Shown here piece after piece: positions 1-5,271 of a DNA stretch of 5,271 nucleotides (position 1 is the stretch's first letter; the number at the start of each line of letters is the position of its first letter). The stretch is from Bryobacterales bacterium. Its GTDB lineage: Bacteria > Acidobacteriota > Terriglobia > Bryobacterales > Bryobacteraceae. Both the position numbers and the translations under genes were made by a program. Under the pieces are notes generated by a model. It worked only from the letters and a program-made list of their open reading frames with translations. It ran no database searches and had not been told where the DNA came from. The stretch spans positions 1 through 5,271 of the forward strand of contig JAOAPP010000776.1 in assembly GCA_025462985.1 (NCBI GenBank), given 5' to 3'.

Positions 1-1
1 T

Positions 2-49
2 GCTCAGCTGGACGATATGCTCGCCCGGGCTGGGATCACGGCCGCGTGA
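2..49 (+). CDS. C-terminal tail of an unidentified upstream gene
   Basis: The second plus-strand frame is open from the left edge and reads AQLDDMLARAGITAA before a TGA at 47-49. The composition (Leu/Asp/Ala/Arg, amphipathic) looks like the end of a real bacterial protein. The other two plus frames give Cys/Pro/Trp-rich, unprotein-like strings. The stop lies 33 bp before the ATG of the transporter that follows in the same direction, so the two could be one operon. Fifteen residues are too few to name a family. The call rests only on frame quality and spacing, and a spurious open frame is possible. Confidence 0.4.
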   Translation, partial: AQLDDMLARAGITAA

Positions 50-70
50 CTCGATGCCCATTCCGTCCAG

Positions 71-76
71 TACACT
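71..76 (+). promoter_or_regulatory. possible -10 element placing transcription start at the MFS start codon
   Basis: TACACT matches four of six bases of the sigma-70 -10 consensus and ends 6 bp before ATG 83. Transcription would then start at or next to the start codon, giving a leaderless mRNA, which would fit the missing Shine-Dalgarno. The only -35-like hexamer is GTGACT at 46-51, with a long 19-bp spacer. This is weak, and both elements could be chance. Confidence 0.2.
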
Positions 77-82
77 CCCAGT

Positions 83-1384
83 ATGGTGAGTGACTTGCGA
101 GCGGGGGCGTCCGACGAAACGGGAATACGGAACCGGGGCATTCTTTCGCTACTGTGGGCGTTCGCATTCCTGAGTTACTTGCTGCGAATCAACATTACGG
201 TGGCTCAGCAACTTATGGCGCGCGAGCTCTCGCTGAGCGACATACAGGTTGGTTATGTCTTTACAGCGTTTCTGATTGGGTACACGCTGTTCCAGGTGCC
301 GGCCGGCGTACTCGGAGACAGGTTTGGTCCGCGCGTGGTGCTGACCGTCTCTGGATTGTGCTGGGGCGCGACGACACTGCTGACGGGACTGACGCCCGGA
401 CTGCTGGTTCGCGGTGCGGCTATGGCGCTTCTAGCGCTGCTCGTGTTGCGGTTTCTGCATGGTGCGTTTGAGGCAGCCACCTATCCCGTCGCGATGAGCG
501 CGGTTTCGGACTGGTTCCCTCCCCGGCAGCATGCCTTTGTCAATTCCGTGATCTTTACTGGCTCCACGCTCGGATCGGCGTTCGCTCCGCCACTAGTGGC
601 GAACATCATGAATGCGGTGGGATGGCGACCGACCTTTTATCTGGCGGCGATTCTACCGGTAGCGGTAGCGGGGCTGTGGTGGCGGAGCAGTCGGGGCGAA
701 AGACCAGACAGGAAAACAGTGGCGATCGAACGGCCGCAGACCTCCGTGACCTGGTGGCGGCTGCTGACCCAGCGTAACGTGTTCTTTCTGTGCCTCAGCT
801 ACCTGCTTTACTGCTACGCCATATCGATTTTCGTTTACTGGCTCTATAAGTACCTGGTGGATGTACGTCACCTGAGCATTGTGAACGGCGGCTGGGGAAC
901 GAGCCTGCCGTGGATAGCGGCTTCGGTGGCGGTTCCGGTGTTCGGGTATATAAGCACAAAGCTATCCCGCACCATGAGTGTCCTTCCCGCACGGCGGCTC
1001 GTCGCGACAGCGTGCCTGTGCGTCTCCGCCGTCCTGATGTGGGCAGGCGCAAGCGCGCAGCATATAGTACCGGCAATTTCGGCTATCGCGGCGAGCGTTG
1101 CACTCCTTTTCAGCACCGAGTCTTCCTACTGGTCGACGGCGATCGACGTAGCACGAGAAGATGCCGGCGCGGCCAGCGGACTGATGAATCTGGCCGGCAA
1201 CCTGGGCGGCGTGCTATCGACCAGCCTGGTGCCCGTGCTCGTCACCCGGCTGGGATGGTTCGACGCGCTGCTGTCGGGCTCGGTATTCGCACTGCTGGCC
1301 GCGGCATCGTGGTTCCCGATTCGAAAAGGAGGTTCGACCGAGCCGGGAGTGTTGCCGATACCAGTGGAACGCCTGGGCGCCTAA
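83..1384 (+). CDS. MFS transporter, anion:cation symporter (ACS)-like permease
   Basis: This is a complete 433-residue inner-membrane permease, a normal length for a 12-helix MFS protein. Helices can be placed near residues 20-40, 55-76, 85-105, 108-128, 152-175, 181-200, then 232-256, 271-291, 304-322, 328-346, 363-387 and 392-412. A polar central loop spans about 201-230. The loop-2/3 MFS signature is GDRFGPR (78-84). The helix-4 pattern RFLHGAFEA (123-131), with WFP at 144-146, and the glycine-rich ASGLMNLAGNLGG (363-375) are what I expect of the ACS group, which includes transporters for glucarate, hexuronates, glycerol-3-phosphate and other organic anions. The substrate cannot be read from sequence; proton- or sodium-coupled import of an organic or sugar acid is an inference. 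ATG 83 has no Shine-Dalgarno sequence, and neither does the adjacent GTG at 86. A weak -10-like TACACT (71-76) lies just upstream. The gene may instead be translated with the gene ending at 49. Family confidence is high, subgroup moderate. Confidence 0.88.
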   Translation: MVSDLRAGASDETGIRNRGILSLLWAFAFLSYLLRINITVAQQLMARELSLSDIQVGYVFTAFLIGYTLFQVPAGVLGDRFGPRVVLTVSGLCWGATTLLTGLTPGLLVRGAAMALLALLVLRFLHGAFEAATYPVAMSAVSDWFPPRQHAFVNSVIFTGSTLGSAFAPPLVANIMNAVGWRPTFYLAAILPVAVAGLWWRSSRGERPDRKTVAIERPQTSVTWWRLLTQRNVFFLCLSYLLYCYAISIFVYWLYKYLVDVRHLSIVNGGWGTSLPWIAASVAVPVFGYISTKLSRTMSVLPARRLVATACLCVSAVLMWAGASAQHIVPAISAIAASVALLFSTESSYWSTAIDVAREDAGAASGLMNLAGNLGGVLSTSLVPVLVTRLGWFDALLSGSVFALLAAASWFPIRKGGSTEPGVLPIPVERLGA

Positions 1385-1399
1385 AGGCCACTCTGATCG

Positions 1400-1882
1400 C
1401 TACGAGGAGCGGTGGAAGACGCGATTGAAGAACTGCCCCCAGCGCCACTTCTTCTCCTGGCATTCGGAAGCCGGAGCGAAGCCCAGGGACTTATCGCTGT
1501 GTTGGACAGCCAGGGACTGAAGCTCGGCCCCTGGAGCCTGCACGTTGACCGTAAGGAACGACTTGCAACTGTCGACCGACGAGACCTTCCAGGGCGCCTG
1601 GGCCTTGCTGCCTGGTCCCCAATCCTGTATGAACCGCTGAAAGTCGTAGTTCGGACAGGGATGCTGAGTCGTGCATCCCCATTCCTGGTAAGCGCCTTGA
1701 TAGTTCCTGGCGTTGATTTTGTCCAGAAACGAGTTCACGACACGCTTTTCCGGATAGTTATGCAAGAGGAGATAACCAACGAGGAGCACGGCCAGAACCG
1801 ACCCCCCTGCGATGAGAATACGCTTGATGATGCGACCGCGATGTTCTTCCTCTACGCCATATGTCTGCAAATAGCTGCCCAC
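1400..1882 (-). CDS. membrane-anchored protein with four-cysteine extracytoplasmic domain, function unknown
   Basis: This 160-residue protein starts at GTG 1882, chosen because a strong AAGGAG lies 5 nt upstream (1888-1893). A short cytoplasmic N-terminus with a basic stretch, RGRIIKR (15-21), precedes one transmembrane helix at about 22-41. By the positive-inside rule the remaining 120 residues are outside the cytoplasm. That domain begins with a helix-like VVNSFLDKINARNYQGAY (48-65), which resembles the first helix of small NTF2-like/lumazine-binding folds. This is a pattern resemblance only. It has four cysteines (70, 76, 106, 141), an even number compatible with two disulfides in the periplasm, and a Trp-rich C-terminal end. 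The gene lies 36 bp downstream of the Skp-like gene in the same direction with no terminator between them, so they are probably co-transcribed, which points to an envelope role. It ends 15 bp from the stop of the convergent MFS gene. I do not recognise a named family. Confidence 0.8.
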   Translation of the reverse strand: MGSYLQTYGVEEEHRGRIIKRILIAGGSVLAVLLVGYLLLHNYPEKRVVNSFLDKINARNYQGAYQEWGCTTQHPCPNYDFQRFIQDWGPGSKAQAPWKVSSVDSCKSFLTVNVQAPGAELQSLAVQHSDKSLGFAPASECQEKKWRWGQFFNRVFHRSS

Positions 1883-1887
1883 AAGAT

Positions 1888-1893
1888 CTCCTT
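1888..1893 (-). promoter_or_regulatory. strong Shine-Dalgarno deciding a GTG start
   Basis: On the minus strand AAGGAG sits 5 nt before GTG 1882-1880. This selects the GTG over the out-of-frame TTG two bases upstream and over later in-frame codons. It is the best ribosome binding site in the window. Confidence 0.75.
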
Positions 1894-1918
1894 TTGAGCG
1901 GCCCGTGAAACAGTTGGC

Positions 1919-2446
1919 TTATTTCGCCGGGTACGCTTTGTCGTAGGCGGCCGTAGACTCGGCGGTAATGTCGAGAGCAGGCTTGAAGAAGATGGTATTG
2001 GAGATGTCAATGACGACGTCAATGCCGCGTTCCTCAGCCAGTTTTTTGACCACCTCAGTCATTTGACGCCCGCTGCGGCCTAAAATATCCTGCCGCTCTG
2101 CATTTACGTCGGCCTGAAGATCTTCGCCCAGGCGTTGCAGCTCTTTCTGCTTCTGCGTGCCATCCGCCCGGAGTTGGGCCTCTCGGCTGGGATCAATATT
2201 AGGCGTATTCAGCTGCTTCTGAATATTCTGCAGTTCGTTTTGGAGACTTTCGATGGCCTGCTGGCGTGGGCGGAATTTCAACTCGAGCGCTGCCTGTGCT
2301 TTCTTGATTTCAGCGGTGTCGGCAACGGCCTTTTGCGCGTTGATGATGGCCACCTTGGCCGGCTGAATCGCCTGGGCCTCGCCCGAGACCACGGATACGG
2401 CCGCGAGTACGGCGAGGAGCGCAGCGCTCCGGACTTTCAAAGACAT
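1919..2446 (-). CDS. Skp/OmpH-family periplasmic chaperone
   Basis: This is a complete 175-residue protein, within the usual 160-190 for the family. Residues 1-26 form a Sec signal peptide: basic MSLKVR, hydrophobic AALLAVLAAVSVV, and a cleavage site after AQA (24-26). The mature part starts with the family-typical KVAIINAQKAVADTAE (31-46). A long Gln/Glu/Lys-rich coiled coil follows (about 45-135), then the closing beta/helix segment around IDVVIDISNTIFF (142-154) and a C-terminal AYDKAYP. Skp proteins form trimers whose coiled-coil arms hold unfolded outer-membrane proteins in the periplasm and hand them to the Bam complex; that role is known for the family and inferred here. The codon before ATG 2446 is TAA in frame, so this ATG is the earliest possible start. 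The nearest Shine-Dalgarno-like AGGAG (2460-2464) is 13 nt away, longer than usual. No bamA or lpxD, common partners of skp elsewhere, is visible. The downstream neighbour is the four-cysteine membrane-anchored protein. Confidence 0.9.
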   Translation of the reverse strand: MSLKVRSAALLAVLAAVSVVSGEAQAIQPAKVAIINAQKAVADTAEIKKAQAALELKFRPRQQAIESLQNELQNIQKQLNTPNIDPSREAQLRADGTQKQKELQRLGEDLQADVNAERQDILGRSGRQMTEVVKKLAEERGIDVVIDISNTIFFKPALDITAESTAAYDKAYPAK

Positions 2447-2484
2447 TTACTGTCGTAAGCTCCTATGCGAGATGCGGACGAAGA

Positions 2485-2507
2485 TAGTGCGGCTACGATG
2501 CGCACTA
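2485..2507. repeat. perfect 7-bp inverted repeat in the hpnI-skp gap
   Basis: TAGTGCG (2485-2491) and CGCACTA (2501-2507) are perfect reverse complements separated by 9 nt. The dyad lies 39-61 bp upstream of the Skp-like start codon and about 48 bp beyond the hpnI stop. A second, overlapping dyad, GGCTA (2491-2495) with TAGCC (2506-2510), would compete with it in RNA. No T-run follows in the minus direction, so it is not a standard intrinsic terminator. It could be an operator for a dimeric regulator or a hairpin in the skp leader. A chance origin is possible for a dyad this short. Confidence 0.5.
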
Positions 2508-2554
2508 GCCTGGTCGTTTAGGTATTTTCGATATTAGCCTACCACGCAATGAAC

Positions 2555-3673
2555 TCAGTGGGTTCGGATCTTTCCCTGCCGATCGATGGTGAGGACCCTG
2601 TTCCGCCAGCGAACCTGGCGGCCGGCGTAGGAAGCCAGCCAAACGGCGAATGCGTAAAGGTCCCAGACGGGGGCAAGGCAGGATAGCTTCGTGGCGAGCG
2701 GGCTTGCGAGCACAAGCCGGGCGCTGATGAGCGCGGAACCGATTCGGCAGAGGATCAGCGCGGCCGCCGGATACATGGCGCCGCATGCCAGCGCAATTAC
2801 GGCCCAGAGTCCGGAGTGCGTGATAGGCAACCCGAGATGGCCAGCACCCTTGGAAACGCGGATTGTTCTGGCCCAGCGCAGTTGATGCGCCCAGACTCCG
2901 GGCCAAGTTCCTTCCCCAAGCGCAGTTTCAACGGTGTAGGCAGAGAGAAGCGCCCGCTTTCCGCCTTCGGTGATGCGGCGGGCGAGTTGGTAATCGTCCG
3001 CGATGTAGTCCGCAAGAGCTTCGAAGCCTCCAGCGGCGGCGAGATCGGACGCGCGGAAGGCGAGGGTGGAGCCGAACCCGAATTCGCGCACTCCCAGCAG
3101 TTGGGCGACAAGGGCGCTGGGCATGAAATCCGTGGCGATGCCCAGGGCTTCCCAGGCAGTAGCGGCGGAGTGTGCCGAAGCGCGATATGGGCACGTAACA
3201 ACACCGACGGCCGAATCTTCAAGAGGGGTGACGACAGCGGAGAGATAGTCCGGCGTGACCTGAATGTCGCTGTCGTTGACAACCCAGATGGGATGCCTGG
3301 CATGCCGGGCGAGGTCGATCAGGACTCCGACCTTAGCATTTGCCGCCGGAGTTGTGCTGCGGATGAGAGCGATCGGCACGTCCGGAAAGGCGGCCTGGAG
3401 GCGGCGGATTTCATCAATGGCAGGATCGGCGTGGTCATTTACGCCGAAGAGGATCTCAAACTCCGGATAGCGCTGCACGGCCTGAGAAACGAACGCGGAG
3501 TAGGTGTTGGGATCGAGGCCGCGTATTGGTTTCAGGATTGAAACGGGAGGCTGGAATCCGGATTGGGGGGGCTGATCGCGCCTGAGAAAGTGGCGGAGGC
3601 CGGCGAAGCAGGCGAGGAGTTGGTAGGCCAGGGCCGGGAGACAGACGATCCAGAGCAGCGGCACTCGGAGCAA
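2555..3673 (-). CDS. hpnI: hopanoid biosynthesis glycosyltransferase HpnI (GT21-like)
   Basis: This 372-residue membrane glycosyltransferase has the full set of ceramide-glucosyltransferase-like motifs. An N-terminal helix (about 5-27) precedes PVSILKPIRGLD (43-54). Then come the D1 region VNDHAD (78-83), the D2 region NDSDIQV (133-139), GFGSTLAFR (199-207), the D3 region DDYQLARRI (226-234), and HQLRW (263-267) at the place of the (Q/R)xxRW motif, with His at its first position. Further hydrophobic segments lie at about 289-309, 311-325 and 334-350. In hopanoid producers HpnI is reported to transfer N-acetylglucosamine from a UDP donor to bacteriohopanetetrol at the cytoplasmic membrane. The neighbouring hpnJ strongly supports this over a sphingolipid role. 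The start is taken as TTG 3673-3671, directly abutting the TAA of the upstream gene. A GTG three codons later is an alternative. Neither has a Shine-Dalgarno, which suggests translation by coupling. It is the last gene of the packed unit. Confidence 0.9.
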   Translation of the reverse strand: MLRVPLLWIVCLPALAYQLLACFAGLRHFLRRDQPPQSGFQPPVSILKPIRGLDPNTYSAFVSQAVQRYPEFEILFGVNDHADPAIDEIRRLQAAFPDVPIALIRSTTPAANAKVGVLIDLARHARHPIWVVNDSDIQVTPDYLSAVVTPLEDSAVGVVTCPYRASAHSAATAWEALGIATDFMPSALVAQLLGVREFGFGSTLAFRASDLAAAGGFEALADYIADDYQLARRITEGGKRALLSAYTVETALGEGTWPGVWAHQLRWARTIRVSKGAGHLGLPITHSGLWAVIALACGAMYPAAALILCRIGSALISARLVLASPLATKLSCLAPVWDLYAFAVWLASYAGRQVRWRNRVLTIDRQGKIRTH

Positions 3674-4054
3674 TTAGCGGGAGAGAAGAACAACGCCGCC
3701 GAGCACAAGGAGGGCTCCGGCCGTGCGGCGTTTACCGACCGTTTCGTTTAAGACGAACCGGGCAAGAATGGTCTCGCAGACGAATGTAGCGGCCGAGGCT
3801 GGGACGGCGAAGCTGAGAGGTTCCTTCTGCAGGAGCGCCATGAAGGCAAAGAAGGAGATGGCCATACAAAAGATGGACAAGAGTAGGAACTTTCTCGAGG
3901 CAATGATGCGAAGCAGCCGGCCAAGGCCGCGGGCGGTGACCTTTTGCGCACCGCTGCGCTTCATCTCATAGCTTTGCAGGAGATCGCCAAGCACCGTGGA
4001 GATGACGATGACAGAAAGCAGTAGCCACTTCGTTACCTCGTGGAATTCTGTCAC
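3674..4054 (-). CDS. half-size DMT/EamA-like membrane protein, second of a pair
   Basis: This is a 126-residue four-helix protein with helices at about 9-26, 56-75, 80-101 and 110-124. The start is GTG 4054-4052, which overlaps the upstream stop as GTGA and has GGAG (4061-4064) 6 nt upstream. An in-frame ATG at 4123 would add a 23-residue polar, Arg/Tyr-rich extension lying wholly inside the upstream gene, and is rejected. The C-terminal half, with PLSFAVP (79-85), ILARFVLNETVG (96-107) and a glycine-rich last helix, is typical of one EamA/DMT repeat. It aligns with the same segment of the preceding gene. Loop 1 (27-55) is very basic (K32, R33, K38, R42, R46, R49, R54, K55) and loop 3 has KRR (108-110), which predicts both termini outside. 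With its partner it may form a heterodimeric carrier. Position between hpnJ and hpnI suggests a hopanoid glycolipid as cargo (inference). Drug/polyamine efflux of the SMR type is the main alternative. Confidence 0.82.
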   Translation of the reverse strand: MTEFHEVTKWLLLSVIVISTVLGDLLQSYEMKRSGAQKVTARGLGRLLRIIASRKFLLLSIFCMAISFFAFMALLQKEPLSFAVPASAATFVCETILARFVLNETVGKRRTAGALLVLGGVVLLSR

Positions 4055-4527
4055 TCGCCGCTCCGGTGATGGGTAGTACCAACCAAAACGCTGCCGCCGA
4101 ATATCAGAAACGTACCGAACCACTGGGGAAGGCCGACCTGTTCATGAAGAACGAATCTTCCCAGGATGGCGGCTACGATATAGCCGATCGCCATCAGAGG
4201 CAGAACGAAACTGAGATCGGCCCAACTCATGAGTGCCATCCGGGTGAGCAGCCACAAGACAAGCAAGACGATTCCACATGCGACAAAGGGATTGAGCATC
4301 GCATGAACGTAGCCGATCGGGTTCACGCCGACATCGGAGATGTGTTTCATGCCCCAGGCCAGCGAGAGATTCCCGACGGCATTGAAACACACCACCACGA
4401 TGGCCAGCAGGATGGCTTTGAGCTTCGACTGGGGGGCTGGACTCCGAACAACTTGAATCGCTTCAAATGTCGGAGCCAAACCGATGGACTTAGGAGGATC
4501 CTGAACCGATGAGGCGTACTGGGACAA
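4051..4527 (-). CDS. half-size DMT/EamA-like membrane protein, first of a pair
   Basis: This 158-residue protein starts at TTG 4527-4525, directly after the hpnJ TAA, with AGGGG (4533-4537) 5 nt upstream. A polar 36-residue N-terminal tail is followed by four helices at about 37-57, 75-95, 102-124 and 133-151. The segment SWADLSFVLPLMAIGYIVAAI continues into LGRFVLHEQVG (122-132) and a final LIFGGSVLVG (141-150), the usual closing pattern of an EamA/DMT half. Full-length EamA proteins have ten helices in two repeats; this is one half, like SMR proteins and ArnE/ArnF, which act as dimers. Positive charges are on the N-terminal tail (K13, R28, K35, K37) and few in loops 1 and 3, predicting both termini in the cytoplasm, opposite to the next gene. 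It overlaps that gene by 4 bases. The tail before helix 1 is unusually long for such a small protein, so a later start is possible, but no better ribosome site is seen. Confidence 0.82.
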   Translation of the reverse strand: MSQYASSVQDPPKSIGLAPTFEAIQVVRSPAPQSKLKAILLAIVVVCFNAVGNLSLAWGMKHISDVGVNPIGYVHAMLNPFVACGIVLLVLWLLTRMALMSWADLSFVLPLMAIGYIVAAILGRFVLHEQVGLPQWFGTFLIFGGSVLVGTTHHRSGE

Positions 4528-5271
4528 TTAATCCCCTGTGGTCAGGACGGCTTCCTGTTCTTTCTGCGCTTTCTGATCCTTGACGAACTGTTTGCGCTTG
4601 GAACGAAGCGCCAGATACTCACGGGCTTCTTTGTAAAGGCGTTTACGATCATCGTTGTTGAACAGAGCTTTACTCACGAGCCGAAGGGCTACTTTGGGAC
4701 GGAAGTAGAATTCGCCGTAGAAGCGCTCAACCCAGTCCACAAGTTCGCCTCGGTCCAGCCCGGGATAGGAATAATTCGGAAGCTGGTGGCCACTGTCGTC
4801 GGCCATGACCTCGTCAATCGTGATGAGGCCGTTCTTCTTGACGTGATCGTAAAATTCCGTTCCGGGAAAAGGATGGCCGATGGAGACCTGAATGGTTGCC
4901 ACATCGAGTTCTTTGGCGAAATCGATGCTCTTACGGATCGTCTCGGGGGTTTCGCCGGGAAGTCCAACGATGAAGTCGCCGTGAATTACAAGGCCGAGCT
5001 TTTTGCAATTGGCGGTGAAGCGCCGCGCCATGTCAATGGTGGCGCCTTTTTTAATATTTTTCAGGATCTGCTGATCGCCCGATTCGTAGCCGACGATCAG
5101 CAGCCGGCAGCCGGCTTCTTTCATCGCCTTCAGCGTGTCGTAGTCGGTGGTGACGCGGGAGGTGCAGCTCCAGGTGAAGTTCAGCTTCTTCAACTTTGAG
5201 CAGAGTTCGATGGTCCTCGCCTTTTGATAGTTGAAGGTATCGTCGTCGAAGAAGATTTCTTTGAGACCAGG
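4528..5271 (-). CDS. hpnJ: hopanoid biosynthesis radical SAM protein HpnJ, C-terminal part
   Basis: The frame is open from the right edge, so the true start is outside. The visible 247 residues are about the C-terminal half of a family usually near 470. The radical SAM CxxxCxxC cluster-binding motif and any B12-binding-type N-terminal domain would lie beyond the window and cannot be checked. Numbering from the edge, the barrel part shows KEIFFDDDTFN (4-14), TWSCTSR (33-39), LLIVGYESGDQQIL (57-70) with NIKKG (72-76), HGDFIVGLPGET (97-108) and IQVSIGHPFPGTEFY (127-141). These match my recollection of HpnJ closely. The C-terminal tail (205-247) is charged and Lys/Glu-rich. HpnJ is thought to contract the glucosamine ring on bacteriohopanetetrol to give the cyclitol ether headgroup. 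The stop TAA abuts the TTG start of the next gene, so it heads the visible part of the coupled unit. A generic B12-binding-type radical SAM enzyme is the alternative if the neighbour hpnI were ignored. Confidence 0.88.
   Translation of the reverse strand, partial: PGLKEIFFDDDTFNYQKARTIELCSKLKKLNFTWSCTSRVTTDYDTLKAMKEAGCRLLIVGYESGDQQILKNIKKGATIDMARRFTANCKKLGLVIHGDFIVGLPGETPETIRKSIDFAKELDVATIQVSIGHPFPGTEFYDHVKKNGLITIDEVMADDSGHQLPNYSYPGLDRGELVDWVERFYGEFYFRPKVALRLVSKALFNNDDRKRLYKEAREYLALRSKRKQFVKDQKAQKEQEAVLTTGD

Noticed and set aside
658..673. Tandem GGTAGC-type repeat in the MFS gene
   Set aside because: Only two short units, encoding the hydrophobic PVAVAG turn of a membrane helix. It is ordinary coding sequence.
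910..1428. A 172-codon plus-strand frame overlapping the 3' half of the MFS gene
   Set aside because: It is Arg/Gly-rich and low in hydrophobic order, out of frame with an intact permease whose last six helices are continuous.
1412..1897. A 161-codon plus-strand open frame opposite the four-cysteine protein gene
   Set aside because: It mirrors the minus-strand gene almost exactly, has no ribosome site, and its product has no coherent domain or membrane pattern. The minus-strand reading has a strong Shine-Dalgarno and a clear anchor helix.
2531..2536. TAATAT on the minus strand as a -10 box for the skp-like gene
   Set aside because: It resembles the consensus, but the hexamer 17 bp upstream (ACTGAG) is not a -35 and there is no extended -10. 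The evidence is too weak to call.
2816..3541. A 241-codon plus-strand open frame inside hpnI
   Set aside because: It is antisense to the catalytic core of HpnI, whose motifs are intact. The product is Gly/Arg/Glu-rich with no recognisable fold, as expected for a shadow frame in GC-rich DNA.
4055..4123. An N-terminal extension of the second DMT protein starting at an ATG at 4123
   Set aside because: It would overlap the upstream gene by about 70 bases and add a polar Arg/Tyr-rich stretch before helix 1. The GTG at 4054 has a GGAG at 6 nt and the usual 4-base stop/start overlap.
4786..5199. A 137-codon plus-strand open frame opposite hpnJ
   Set aside because: It lies wholly within the strongly recognisable HpnJ coding strand and has no start signal. 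It is a codon-bias shadow.

Overview
The window is about 58-60% GC by eye and compactly coded. It looks like a chromosomal segment of an Acidobacteriota-type soil bacterium (class Terriglobia is my best guess). That guess rests on a hopanoid-modification cluster beside a Skp-like chaperone and a small single-pass envelope protein. It comes from gene content, not a database match.

Left part (1-1384, plus strand). A 15-codon tail of an unidentified upstream gene ends at 49. It is followed by a complete 433-residue major facilitator permease that looks like the anion:cation symporter (ACS) group. Its job is probably uptake of an organic or sugar acid and it has no visible link to the rest of the window. 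It converges on the minus-strand genes with only 15 bp between the two stop codons.

Middle part (1400-2446, minus strand). Two envelope genes sit 36 bp apart: a Skp/OmpH-type periplasmic chaperone with a clear signal peptide, and a membrane-anchored protein with a four-cysteine extracytoplasmic domain. A 108-bp gap carrying a perfect 7-bp dyad separates them from the hopanoid genes.

Right part (2555-5271, minus strand). Four genes are packed end to end, in transcription order: the C-terminal 247 residues of radical SAM protein HpnJ (running off the right edge), two half-size DMT/EamA-like four-helix membrane proteins, and the GT21-like glycosyltransferase HpnI. Every junction is either zero-gap (TAA directly followed by TTG, twice) or a 4-base GTGA overlap, so the four are almost certainly one translationally coupled unit. 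From work on hopanoid producers such as Burkholderia, HpnI adds N-acetylglucosamine to bacteriohopanetetrol, HpnK deacetylates it, and HpnJ contracts the sugar ring to the cyclitol ether. HpnK is not in this window.

The most interesting point is the DMT pair lying between hpnJ and hpnI. The two proteins share their C-terminal half motif, are predicted to have opposite topologies, and resemble in size and architecture the two-subunit ArnE/ArnF flippase for a glycolipid. They are a candidate heterodimeric flippase for the glycosylated hopanoid.
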